Of a DNA stretch of 17,468 nt, positions 5,825 to 12,697 are shown in pieces. Below the pieces are notes generated by a model, which was not told the DNA's origin, searched no databases, and saw only the letters and a program-made list of their open reading frames with translations. A program made the translations under genes and the position numbers. The number at the start of each line of letters is the position of its first letter. The stretch's first letter is position 1. This stretch comes from Gammaproteobacteria bacterium. GTDB lineage: Bacteria; Pseudomonadota; Gammaproteobacteria; Comchoanobacterales; Comchoanobacteraceae. The DNA lies in the NCBI GenBank assembly GCA_030829925.1, contig JAURNZ010000002.1:1-17468 (forward strand). Reading direction: 5' to 3'.

Positions 5825-7150
5825 ATGAAAACTTTTTTAAATACTGTAAAAACATTTTTCTTTGTTTTTTTTGTACAGCAAACTTTTGCTCACATCGAAA
5901 CCATTCAATCTATTTATAACGATGCTCTTAACTTTGATCAGAACATTGAGGTAGCTAGAGGAAAAGTCATGCAAATGGATGGCATATATCGAGAAGACTT
6001 ATGGGATTTTTTGCCAGCCCCCCTTGTATCTTACAGTCAAGAAAGAAGAGACATCACATATAAAAATAAAAGATCAACCGTTTCACACCCAGGTTCTTAT
6101 GACTTAATTGTCATGCAGAGTATTTCTGCACCAAAAGTATTTAGTGCCATGAGTGCTGATAAATTTACACAAAGTAGTAGAGCTAACTATAAACATCTTC
6201 ATGACAGTTTACTGGGTATCGTTACAACACAAATTACAATTGGGATGATGCAATTTGAAGCACTGAAAAGCAATGATATCAAAATCAAACAACTTCAGGA
6301 CATCTATCAAAGTGAGCTAGAGAAACACTCTACAAACACAACCAATATCAATCTTTTAAAAACATCCCTTGAAAACGCAAAAGTTAACCGATCAAATATT
6401 CAAATAAGTTTAGAAACTTCGCTTAACAACATGTATCTTACAACAGGAAAACAATATCAAACATTACCAAAAGCACCAGGCAGTTCAAAATTAATTAACT
6501 TAATTCATCTAAGAAACCTTGATTACTATAAAGACAATGTAGCGAAGTATAACCAAGCGATAAAAGCAACCAAATTAAAAGTTGTTGCAGAGAAATATCG
6601 GCTCAAAGCAACAAAAGGTAATTTCTTACCTTATATCTCATATGATATATTATATAATAAAAACGAATCCCAAGACGATAATATAACCTCAGATCTTGTA
6701 AAAGATTCATTCGTCACATCTCTTGGTCTAACCTATGATTTTGGGGCCAATCCTGGAAAAGTTACACAACAAAAGGGGACACTTATGAGGGCCCAAGCAG
6801 AAAGCAGACAGACAAATGCTGAACAATTCAACTTGGCAAATAATAATTTTAAAAGAATTACAATGCTCAAAAACAATATCCGTCAACTTGAAAAGACCAT
6901 AACTCAGTCAGACAAAACCCTTGTTTTAATGAAAAATGAATATTCTAATGGAAAAATATTTTTAAGTGATTTAATTGAATTCATTGATCAACAAAATGAC
7001 ATTAGAAACAATCTTGTTACTTCTAGATACCAGTTAATACAAAACTATACCACACTCCTTATAACTTCTGGATTTAATTCTAATAGCATTGCAACAACCA
7101 TTGATGACATTATGTCAACGCAAGCTAATTTAAAAAATGTACTGAATTAA
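5825..7150 (+). CDS. TolC family outer-membrane efflux protein, paralogue 1
   Basis: A 441-residue TolC-family protein, expected to form an outer-membrane/periplasmic tunnel. The chosen start ATG 5825 gives a clean signal peptide (MKTFLNTVKTFFFVFF, cleavage after TFA near residue 22). A TTG at 5786 would put 13 extra residues before it. GGGA lies a few bases upstream as a weak SD. The mature N-terminus IYNDALNFDQNIE and the segment SHPGSYDLIVMQSISAPKVF are shared with the second paralogue at 8304. The second half is diverged: where TolC proteins usually have a G-TLLDVL segment, this reads NGKIFLSDLIEFIDQ. No membrane-fusion or pump gene is adjacent, so its partner must be encoded elsewhere. 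Confidence 0.85.
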   Translation: MKTFLNTVKTFFFVFFVQQTFAHIETIQSIYNDALNFDQNIEVARGKVMQMDGIYREDLWDFLPAPLVSYSQERRDITYKNKRSTVSHPGSYDLIVMQSISAPKVFSAMSADKFTQSSRANYKHLHDSLLGIVTTQITIGMMQFEALKSNDIKIKQLQDIYQSELEKHSTNTTNINLLKTSLENAKVNRSNIQISLETSLNNMYLTTGKQYQTLPKAPGSSKLINLIHLRNLDYYKDNVAKYNQAIKATKLKVVAEKYRLKATKGNFLPYISYDILYNKNESQDDNITSDLVKDSFVTSLGLTYDFGANPGKVTQQKGTLMRAQAESRQTNAEQFNLANNNFKRITMLKNNIRQLEKTITQSDKTLVLMKNEYSNGKIFLSDLIEFIDQQNDIRNNLVTSRYQLIQNYTTLLITSGFNSNSIATTIDDIMSTQANLKNVLN

Positions 7151-7161
7151 AATAATTTTTT

Positions 7162-7374
7162 TTATTTCAATCTTGATGCCAATACTAACAACCAGCGTTG
7201 CTCATCACGGTCAAATTGCTCAATTGTTGCTTGATTTGAAACAATGTCTCTAAGTGCCATAGATTCTTGACTTATTTTTCGCACTTTAAGCACGATAACC
7301 TCACCATTTCTACCTAATTTCTTTATCATTAGAGACGATTTTCCAAATGTTTTTTCTTTAAGCCAATTTAACAT
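7162..7374 (-). CDS. Small hypothetical protein, 70 residues
   Basis: I do not recognise it. It is basic (many Lys/Arg), has no signal peptide or membrane helix, and has a likely beta-rich centre (SLMIKKLGRNGEVIVLKVRK) followed by a helical C-terminus with DRDEQRWLLVLASRLK. It converges on tolC paralogue 1 with 11 nt between the stops, and faces away from the regulator gene. No obvious Shine-Dalgarno precedes ATG 7374; TGAAG is the nearest purine stretch. Balanced composition and placement in a gap support it as real. Confidence 0.6.
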   Translation of the reverse strand: MLNWLKEKTFGKSSLMIKKLGRNGEVIVLKVRKISQESMALRDIVSNQATIEQFDRDEQRWLLVLASRLK

Positions 7375-7482
7375 ACTACTTCATTATTCCAATCTTTAAA
7401 AAAATCTATAAAATCTCTTCACATTATGTTAACTTTTATAATATTAGGCTTTTTGATAGACACTACATATAACGCTAAAAAA

Positions 7483-7497
7483 ATGCAAATTTCGCAT
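7483..7497. promoter_or_regulatory. Palindrome upstream of XRE regulator, candidate operator
   Basis: ATGCAAATTTCGCAT is a 15-bp inverted repeat with one mismatched pair, about 45 bp before the regulator's -35. A second pair of inverted octamers, TTGATAGA (7453-7460) and TCTATCAA (7525-7532), flanks it. XRE regulators often autoregulate from such sites; binding is inferred. Confidence 0.35.
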
Positions 7498-7540
7498 AAA
7501 CTAATTCTTGCTTTTTAGCCAGCCTCTATCAAGAAGACAT

Positions 7541-7568
7541 TTGACGGTTTTGACGTGAGACATATCTT
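7541..7568 (+). promoter_or_regulatory. Promoter of XRE regulator
   Basis: TTGACG (7541-7546), 16 nt, then TATCTT (7563-7568). ATG 7574 follows after 5 nt, so the mRNA would have no leader. TTGACG/TTTTGACG forms a short direct repeat across the -35. Confidence 0.45.
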
Positions 7569-7573
7569 ACACT

Positions 7574-8242
7574 ATGGCAAGCACTAACAATATACAGGTA
7601 AATATAAGCGGAGTATCAAAAGAAATGCGCGCTCAAAGACTGAAGCGCCTGCGTAAAACAACCGGCCTGTCTCGCAAAGACTTTTCGAAAAAATATAATA
7701 TTTCCCCCGGCACATTGCAAAACTGGGAAACAGCTCGGTTTGGCGGCCTGACAGAAAAAGGTGCAACTTTAATTATTTCCGCTCTTAAGTGCGAGCAAAT
7801 ATTTTGTACTTTTGAGTGGCTTATGTATCAATCTGGCATTGGACCTAATTTTGAAAATGTCGAACCATCGAACTTGAAAGAAACAAAGAAACATAAGCTA
7901 AGCACACCTCAGGAAGACCTAATTGTATTTGAACGATTAAATCAAAATGCTATCCATCTAAAAATCGATGACAACACAATGCTCCCACACTTCAAACCCA
8001 AACAACTAGTGGCTGGAACAAAAAAAACAAATAAACAGATTGCTCATTACAATGGACATATATGTATTGTAAAACCGACTTGTCTCGACCAGCATGTGGT
8101 TCGCGTAATCAAAACACATCCCAGTGAAAAAAACTTTTATAACTTAATTCATTTAAATCCATTAGTATCTAGTGTTACCAATTTAAATAAGCTTTATATG
8201 ATTGAATATTTTGCCCCTATAGAATGGATTAGAAACATATGA
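7574..8242 (+). CDS. XRE-family regulator with S24/LexA-like C-terminal domain, catalytic Ser absent
   Basis: A 222-residue DNA-binding protein. Residues about 19-75 form a helix-turn-helix of the XRE type (LRKTTGLSRKDFSKK, then NISPGTLQNWE). Residues about 115-215 look like the S24/LexA fold: the segment DDNTMLPHFKPKQLV (132-146) corresponds to the usual G-D-S-M-x-P region, but Thr135 stands where the catalytic Ser is expected. VVRVIK (175-180) aligns with the Lys-bearing strand. Self-cleavage is therefore doubtful, and it may act as a non-cleavable repressor. It lies 61 nt ahead of the second tolC paralogue in the same orientation, so it may regulate that gene and itself. Confidence 0.75.
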   Translation: MASTNNIQVNISGVSKEMRAQRLKRLRKTTGLSRKDFSKKYNISPGTLQNWETARFGGLTEKGATLIISALKCEQIFCTFEWLMYQSGIGPNFENVEPSNLKETKKHKLSTPQEDLIVFERLNQNAIHLKIDDNTMLPHFKPKQLVAGTKKTNKQIAHYNGHICIVKPTCLDQHVVRVIKTHPSEKNFYNLIHLNPLVSSVTNLNKLYMIEYFAPIEWIRNI

Positions 8243-8303
8243 TACCAAACAATATTTATAACATTTTTACAACCGATCTTATTGAACACATTAGGAGAAA
8301 CAC

Positions 8304-9632
8304 ATGAAACATGCGTTATATAAACTAACTATCATTTTTATATGCACTTTAACTCTTGCAGGGAAAAGCAACAGCCTGACCACACTTTATAATGATGCTG
8401 TAAGATTCAGCCCCGATTTGGAGACAGTCAAAGCAACTGTGGAACAAAGTATTGGGGTTAAATTTGAGCAATATTATAACTTTGTACCCTTACCCCTGAT
8501 TAATTATGATGTCAATAACAACAAATTTACCTACAAAGATGGCACTAAGCGTGATAGCCATCCAAATGCATTGACAGTTGCAATCTCACAGAGCGTATCT
8601 GCGCCAAAGATATTTAACACTATCAGCGCTAACAAAGCAGCAGACAGTTCTAAAGCAGCTTTAGATGCAGAACATAGCTCATTACTAAACTCCGTTATTG
8701 GTCAATATGCTAATGTTTTATCAAGCTATGAATCACTTATGGCTTTAAAAACTCAAGCTGCTTACCTAAAAAAAGTATACGAACAAGAAAAACAAAAATT
8801 ACGTCTAGGTGCGTCTACAAAAGCCAATGTAGCCCAAGCAAAGACGTCTTATGATGTTGTAGTTGCTCAACAAGTAGATGCCAAACTTAGCATAAGTACT
8901 GGGCTTAATCAGCTCTTTCTTCTGACAGGCGTCAATTACACAACATTACCTCAATTATCGAGTGATATAAAACTAAATGATACTCTAACACTAAAAAACA
9001 TTGATTCGTATAAAGCATCGACGTTGAGTGACAATGACAATATTCGTGCCAGCAAACTAAACTTGCAAGCAAACCAAAATCAACTTTATTCAGCAAGATC
9101 AGGCTTCCTTCCCTATATAACCTATGGGCTTACATACACCAACTATCATGATCAAAGCGACTACCTTCCTTCACAAACAATTGAGGAGTCCACAGTAACC
9201 ACAGTTGGCGTTGGACTTAATCTTGCCAATAACCCTGGCGTAGTCATGCAGCAACAAGGCATTTATGACGAAGCAGTCGCATCCAACAGAGGTGTTGTAA
9301 CAGATACACTCACACAACTAAGCACAGCGTATGAAAGTGTTCTTGCTTCCAAAGAGGCTGTTCGCAGATACGAAAATGCTGTCAAAAGTGCAAAAGTAAG
9401 CTTAAAGGCAACGCAAGCATCGTACAATGCTGGCTCAATGACATTGCTAGATGTATTAAACAGTATCCAAGAGCTACAGAGTAATGAAACTATACTTGCT
9501 CAAAAAAGATATGAATACTTTACTTATTATGCAGGTCTAAGAGCGTTAACAGGAGAGTCACCAACACAAATCCTTAAAACCCTTGATCAAACAACCTCAA
9601 AAGGTGTCAACTTAAGAAATATAGCGATTTAA
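8304..9632 (+). CDS. TolC family outer-membrane efflux protein, paralogue 2
   Basis: A 442-residue TolC-family protein with a signal peptide (MKHALYKL, then a hydrophobic run ending near LAGKSNS). A good Shine-Dalgarno (AGGAG) precedes ATG 8304. LYNDAVRFSPDLE and SHPNALTVAISQSVSAPKIF parallel paralogue 1 at 5825. Unlike paralogue 1, the C-terminal helical repeat keeps the canonical YNAGSMTLLDVLNSIQELQ. Long heptad-like helices fit the periplasmic barrel. It is shorter than E. coli TolC (493). It probably serves a type I exporter or efflux pump encoded elsewhere. The regulator upstream is co-oriented, and an AT-rich hairpin follows. Confidence 0.88.
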   Translation: MKHALYKLTIIFICTLTLAGKSNSLTTLYNDAVRFSPDLETVKATVEQSIGVKFEQYYNFVPLPLINYDVNNNKFTYKDGTKRDSHPNALTVAISQSVSAPKIFNTISANKAADSSKAALDAEHSSLLNSVIGQYANVLSSYESLMALKTQAAYLKKVYEQEKQKLRLGASTKANVAQAKTSYDVVVAQQVDAKLSISTGLNQLFLLTGVNYTTLPQLSSDIKLNDTLTLKNIDSYKASTLSDNDNIRASKLNLQANQNQLYSARSGFLPYITYGLTYTNYHDQSDYLPSQTIEESTVTTVGVGLNLANNPGVVMQQQGIYDEAVASNRGVVTDTLTQLSTAYESVLASKEAVRRYENAVKSAKVSLKATQASYNAGSMTLLDVLNSIQELQSNETILAQKRYEYFTYYAGLRALTGESPTQILKTLDQTTSKGVNLRNIAI

Positions 9633-9653
9633 TTATAAGTTTATTAGTGCATT

Positions 9654-9673
9654 AAGGATCTGTCCCTATCCTT
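9654..9673 (+). other. Small hairpin after tolC paralogue 2
   Basis: AAGGAT and ATCCTT pair around an 8-nt loop 21 nt past the stop codon. It has no U-tract, so on its own it is not a classic terminator; it may protect the mRNA 3' end. Confidence 0.35.
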
Positions 9674-9700
9674 CAATAGCGTTTATAAACATCAATTATA

Positions 9701-9723
9701 AATTAAGCTCATCTTAATTTTTG
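9701..9723 (+). terminator. Candidate intrinsic terminator of tolC paralogue 2
   Basis: AATTAAG and CTTAATT form a 7-bp stem around CTCAT, running into TTTTT (9718-9722). The stem is weak in GC, but its position after tolC and before the next gene fits. Confidence 0.45.
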
Positions 9724-9765
9724 TATCTTAAAATCATATGTATACATTAAATGGAGCATATATAT

Positions 9766-9888
9766 ATGAGAATGAGAACTTTTACATTACCTGAAGAACT
9801 TCTACCGAAAGAGCAAGGCCAATACAGATTTGAAAGTTACAACAGGCTTGCAAGGCATGTGTCAGACATTAAATGCAACTTATTATGA
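9766..9888 (+). pseudogene. Probable N-terminus of the next protein, in a different frame
   Basis: ATG 9766 has GGAG nine bases upstream and opens a 40-residue frame (MRMRTFTLPEELLPKE, later RFESYNRLARHVSDIK) that stops at TGA 9886-9888. It overlaps the start of the 297-residue reading at 9830, which lies in the +1 frame and has only TTG or a poorly placed ATG as start. The protein-like composition and the SD suggest this is the real beginning of that gene, separated by a single-base frameshift. It could instead be an independent short upstream ORF. Confidence 0.45.
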
Positions 9889-10723
9889 AATTCGAGCAAG
9901 AGCAATACGAACAGAAAAAATATCTTCACTAATAAGCACAGAATCACTCAAATGTATCTATGCCAATTACAACAGCACTGCCAGTACATTCGAGCTAAAA
10001 CAAGCAAGAGACTCCTTACTCAATGACAACAAACCATTAAAATGCAAAAAAACAAATGATATATTGTCTAGTATTTATGATGAGGAATATGATTTAAGAC
10101 AGTTAAGCGAAAGAATCGAACATCCACATAGCTTGAAACGTTTATTCTCAAGTAATCTTAAAATTTGCCAAGAGCCAAATACAACACCTAGCAGCCACTC
10201 TCGTGAACCAATGCCTAACGACCATATGATATACATGAGCTTATGGATTTCACATGAAAGACTAGAGGCACTACGCCAAAACATTGAACAGGCGTTAGAC
10301 AAAGAAATTAGGCATTACACAGACATACCTCTACTTGATGAAACAACTAATAACGTATCGAATGAAAAACAGTTTAGAAACAGTATCTACTACCTCATGC
10401 ATACACTCAAACATATCGATAGCTTGAGCGACAGACCAGATATATACAAACCACCAGGGATACTTGCCAATGTGTTTGTCTTTTGTTTTATATTATGCTT
10501 GTTAGCATTTGCAACACAACCAATAGTAATCATCCCACTCGGAATCATATCTACTGTTTTTGCGATCTCTTTAATGTACGAGCAGTTGAATTATAAACAA
10601 CTTAAAGGAAATATTCCTGTAGAAAAGAAAATTTATAATGCTTTGCCAGATAATTTTAAGAATCTTTTTAAAGAATCACCATTACATAAGGGTTCTTTTT
10701 TAGTAGAAAAAAAAGCGCCTTAA
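9830..10723 (+). CDS. Unknown protein with two C-terminal membrane helices; start uncertain
   Basis: I do not recognise the family. The reading gives up to 297 residues from TTG 9830; the first ATG is 9857, with no well-placed SD. The likely true N-terminus is in another frame upstream (9766). The first two thirds are polar and helical with scattered Cys. A hydrophobic hairpin at about 208-250 (ILANVFVFCFILCLLAFA, then IVIIPLGIISTVFAISLMY) gives two membrane helices. A basic cytoplasmic tail of about 42 residues ends VEKKAP. The final codons and the stop lie within the terminator hairpin. This architecture, large soluble domain then helical hairpin, is seen in some secreted effectors, but nothing specific supports that here. 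Confidence 0.6.
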   Translation: MKVTTGLQGMCQTLNATYYEIRARAIRTEKISSLISTESLKCIYANYNSTASTFELKQARDSLLNDNKPLKCKKTNDILSSIYDEEYDLRQLSERIEHPHSLKRLFSSNLKICQEPNTTPSSHSREPMPNDHMIYMSLWISHERLEALRQNIEQALDKEIRHYTDIPLLDETTNNVSNEKQFRNSIYYLMHTLKHIDSLSDRPDIYKPPGILANVFVFCFILCLLAFATQPIVIIPLGIISTVFAISLMYEQLNYKQLKGNIPVEKKIYNALPDNFKNLFKESPLHKGSFLVEKKAP

Positions 10724-10734
10724 GCGCTTTTTTC
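10707..10734. terminator. Bidirectional intrinsic terminator
   Basis: A run of eight A, then GCGC, CTTAA, GCGC, then six T. The GC stem is extended by A/T pairs, and both strands end in a U-tract after the stem. It contains the stop codon of the upstream gene (TAA 10721-10723) and serves the convergent rpmG as well. Confidence 0.8.
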
Positions 10735-10747
10735 GTTAGATTAAATA

Positions 10748-10924
10748 TTACTTCATTTTTTCTTCGTTAAAGATAACAGCACGCCTAAGCTTCTTATCAT
10801 ACTTCTTAAGTTTAAGTTTCTTAGATTCCATGTTTCTATGATTCACTGTCGTTGTATAGAACTCACCAGTACCTTCAGATGATACTAATTTTACAAATAC
10901 TCTAGCTTTATTTTTTCCTGCCAT
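10748..10924 (-). CDS. rpmG: Ribosomal protein L33
   Basis: A 58-residue basic protein of the 50S subunit, too short to stand out in a simple ORF search. It reads MAGKNKARVFVKLVSSEGTG, then EFYTTTVNHR and LKLKKYDKKLRRAVIF, aligning along its length with E. coli L33 (LVSSAGTGHFYTTT, ELKKFDP). It is the Cys-free type, so it does not need zinc. Minus-strand AGAGG precedes the ATG. It follows rpmB by 16 nt, the usual rpmB-rpmG order, and ends at the bidirectional terminator. Confidence 0.95.
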   Translation of the reverse strand: MAGKNKARVFVKLVSSEGTGEFYTTTVNHRNMESKKLKLKKYDKKLRRAVIFNEEKMK

Positions 10925-10940
10925 ATTATACCTCTAAGCC

Positions 10941-11165
10941 TTACTGCTTGTTAAATTTTTCCATTGCAGCTGTAAAACCAATCTTATCAATCAATTTGAT
11001 TGCTTTAGCGGACACAACAAGTTTAACATAAGTTTTCTTAACGGGATCCCAAAAGCGCTTTGTTTGTAAATTTGGCATAAAACGACGCTTTACATGGTTT
11101 TTAGCATGTGAAACATGGTTGCCGCTCATTGGGCGTTTTTTTGTGATTGAACAAACTTTACTCAT
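10941..11165 (-). CDS. rpmB: Ribosomal protein L28
   Basis: A 74-residue 50S subunit protein. MSKVCSITKKRPMSGNHVSH and KRRFMPNLQTKRFW are the characteristic L28 N-terminal and central segments. The C-terminus LVVSAKAIKLIDKIG is also typical. AGGA lies 5-6 nt before the ATG. It is the first gene of the rpmB-rpmG operon. A possible promoter on the minus strand has TTGTTT (complement of 11212-11217) and TATAAC (complement of 11191-11196), though the 15-nt spacing is short. Confidence 0.95.
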   Translation of the reverse strand: MSKVCSITKKRPMSGNHVSHAKNHVKRRFMPNLQTKRFWDPVKKTYVKLVVSAKAIKLIDKIGFTAAMEKFNKQ

Positions 11166-11244
11166 AGTTTTCCTAAATTTAAATTGCTATGTTATACAAA
11201 AACTTTAATAAAAACAAGTTTCAAGTAACAATTTATTAAAAAAT

Positions 11245-11625
11245 TTACTTCTCTATCTTAATATCGACTGTTTTAAGATCAACATCTCCTGATTGCTCCC
11301 AAGGGCGAACATATGCCATGACAATTTTGCCCTGACCTGGAAAGTTCACAGCAAGAAACACATCCAGTTGCTCTACACCAGGCGCACCACAACATGGCTG
11401 CTCAGGCGGCAAGTATACTTTTTGCTTAACTGAAATACCTTGTGTGGTTGATATCACCTTCCATTGATAGCCTGTAGTTGGATTAGACGGCAATTCAATA
11501 AAAAATGCGTTTGATTCTGGATGTATCACACCGGGGTGATTAGGGTCAATTGGATACAGAGGGTTAGCAAATGCTGCAGATAAAGATAATGCTGCTAATG
11601 TAAGATAATGGCTTAATTTTATCAT
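11245..11625 (-). CDS. Secreted chagasin-family (I42) cysteine protease inhibitor
   Basis: A 126-residue exported protein. The signal peptide (MIKLSHYLTLAALSLSAAFA) is cleaved before NPLYPIDPNHPG. The mature domain carries the three chagasin loops that enter the active site of papain-like proteases: NPTTGY (about residues 48-53), the central loop as CCGAPGVE where the family usually has a GxGG-like motif, and VRPW (about 106-109). Family members inhibit papain-type enzymes; in bacteria they are periplasmic or secreted. The extra CysCys in the central loop is unusual. GAGGA precedes the ATG by 8 nt. It has its own promoter and a palindrome at the -35 region. Confidence 0.85.
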   Translation of the reverse strand: MIKLSHYLTLAALSLSAAFANPLYPIDPNHPGVIHPESNAFFIELPSNPTTGYQWKVISTTQGISVKQKVYLPPEQPCCGAPGVEQLDVFLAVNFPGQGKIVMAYVRPWEQSGDVDLKTVDIKIEK

Positions 11626-11647
11626 TTTAATTTCCTCACTTATATAT

Positions 11648-11674
11648 ATTATAGTTCGATAGTAACTCAGTTAC
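11648..11674 (-). promoter_or_regulatory. Chagasin gene -10 box with adjacent palindrome
   Basis: TATAAT on the minus strand (complement of 11648-11653) is preceded 8 nt upstream by GTAACTGAGTTAC (11662-11674), two perfect 5-bp arms around 3 nt. There is no consensus -35; the palindrome occupies the spacer and -35 region. This would fit a regulator-controlled promoter. Confidence 0.4.
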
Positions 11675-11786
11675 GTTTAAATATCTAATTTTTAACGTTT
11701 CGATAAAAAAAAACAATATATAAAGCCTAAAAGATAATATTTACAAATCAATGTGCAAATACAATGCTTTGAGTAAAAACTTAATG

Positions 11787-11814
11787 TTGACAATTAATTT
11801 TAAGATAGTAAAAT
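11787..11814 (+). promoter_or_regulatory. ihfB promoter
   Basis: A perfect -35 TTGACA (11787-11792), 16 nt, and TAAAAT (11809-11814). ATG 11822 follows after 7 nt (CAAGGCT). A leaderless or 1-nt leader transcript is expected. Confidence 0.7.
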
Positions 11815-11821
11815 CAAGGCT

Positions 11822-12121
11822 ATGGTTAAATCAGAATTTATAAACTTACTAGCCGAAAAGGCTGAGACACTCAACTACAGAGAAGTTGACCTTATTACTA
11901 ACTTTATGTTCCGTACCCTTGTGAATTCTCTAACACAAGGTGATCGCGTTGAGATCAGGGGCTTTGGCAGCATGACGCTTAAGAAGTTAAATCCTCGCCA
12001 AGCTGTGAATCCACAAACAGGCGAGAAAATTTGGACTAATGGACGATATAAAATCCATTACAAGCCAAGTAAAAATATTAGAGAAAAATTAAACCCTGAA
12101 GCAAAAGGAACTGACCAATAA
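11822..12121 (+). CDS. ihfB: Integration host factor beta-like DNA-bending protein
   Basis: A 99-residue HU/IHF fold protein that bends DNA in nucleoid organisation and regulation. MVKSEFINLLAEKA at the N-terminus, VEIRGFGSM (about 43-51) and NPQTGEK (about 63-69, the intercalating Pro arm) are present. The MxKSE start and VEIRGFGS favour IHF-beta over HU or IHF-alpha. Partner IHF-alpha is not in this window. The gene has its own promoter and converges on dcd with 2 nt between stop codons. A hairpin spans both stops. Confidence 0.85.
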   Translation: MVKSEFINLLAEKAETLNYREVDLITNFMFRTLVNSLTQGDRVEIRGFGSMTLKKLNPRQAVNPQTGEKIWTNGRYKIHYKPSKNIREKLNPEAKGTDQ

Positions 12122-12141
12122 CTTTAGGTTATTGGCTCAGT
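12110..12141. terminator. Hairpin spanning the ihfB and dcd stop codons
   Basis: ACTGA-CCAATAAC pairs with GTTATTGG-(C)-TCAGT around the loop TTTAG: a 13-bp stem with one bulge. It contains both stop codons (TAA 12119-12121 plus strand; TTA 12124-12126 for dcd). There is no long U-tract, so it may act as a transcript 3'-end stabiliser or a bidirectional attenuator rather than a classic terminator. Confidence 0.6.
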
Positions 12142-12687
12142 CACACCTTTCTGACCTTGATACTTTCCAGCACGATCTTTATAGGATGTGCTACAAACTG
12201 ACTCACCTTTCAAGAAAATCATTTGAGCAACACCTTCGTTAGCATAGATCTTTGCAGGTAAGCTGGTTGTATTTGAAAATTCTAAAGTCACATGCCCGTG
12301 CCATTCTGGCTCCAAGGGTGTAACGTTAACAATGATGCCGCACCGAGCATAGGTAGACTTACCTAAGCAAATAGTTAAAATATCTCTTGGAATATCAAAA
12401 TACTCAACCGTTCTAGCCAATGCAAAACTGTTTGGAGGGATAATACAGCTATCAGCTTCAATGCTCACAAAACTATTTGGGTCAAATGCTTTGGGGTCAA
12501 CAACTGCAGAATGAATGTTTGTAAAAACCTTAAACTCATTTGCACAACGAACATCATAACCATAACTAGAAGTACCATAAGATACAATTTTACCATGCTC
12601 ATTTGTACGCACTTGGTTTGGCTCAAATGGGCTAATCATGCCTTTTGCGGCCATTTCATTAATCCAGTTATCAGACATAATTGACAT
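12124..12687 (-). CDS. dcd: dCTP deaminase
   Basis: A 187-residue enzyme converting dCTP to dUTP in the pyrimidine deoxynucleotide pathway. SSYGYDVR (40-47), the catalytic stretch GKSTYARCG (109-117, with Ser111 and Arg115) and VTLEFSN (133-139, catalytic Glu136) are visible. KYQGQ near the C-terminus is the mobile nucleotide-binding segment. It starts 10 nt after mrp; its Shine-Dalgarno AGGAG overlaps the mrp stop codon (TAG), so the two are probably translationally coupled. Start ATG 12687 is preferred over the Met at residue 4 because of SD spacing. Confidence 0.94.
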   Translation of the reverse strand: MSIMSDNWINEMAAKGMISPFEPNQVRTNEHGKIVSYGTSSYGYDVRCANEFKVFTNIHSAVVDPKAFDPNSFVSIEADSCIIPPNSFALARTVEYFDIPRDILTICLGKSTYARCGIIVNVTPLEPEWHGHVTLEFSNTTSLPAKIYANEGVAQMIFLKGESVCSTSYKDRAGKYQGQKGVTEPIT

Positions 12688-12697
12688 CGTAATTCTC

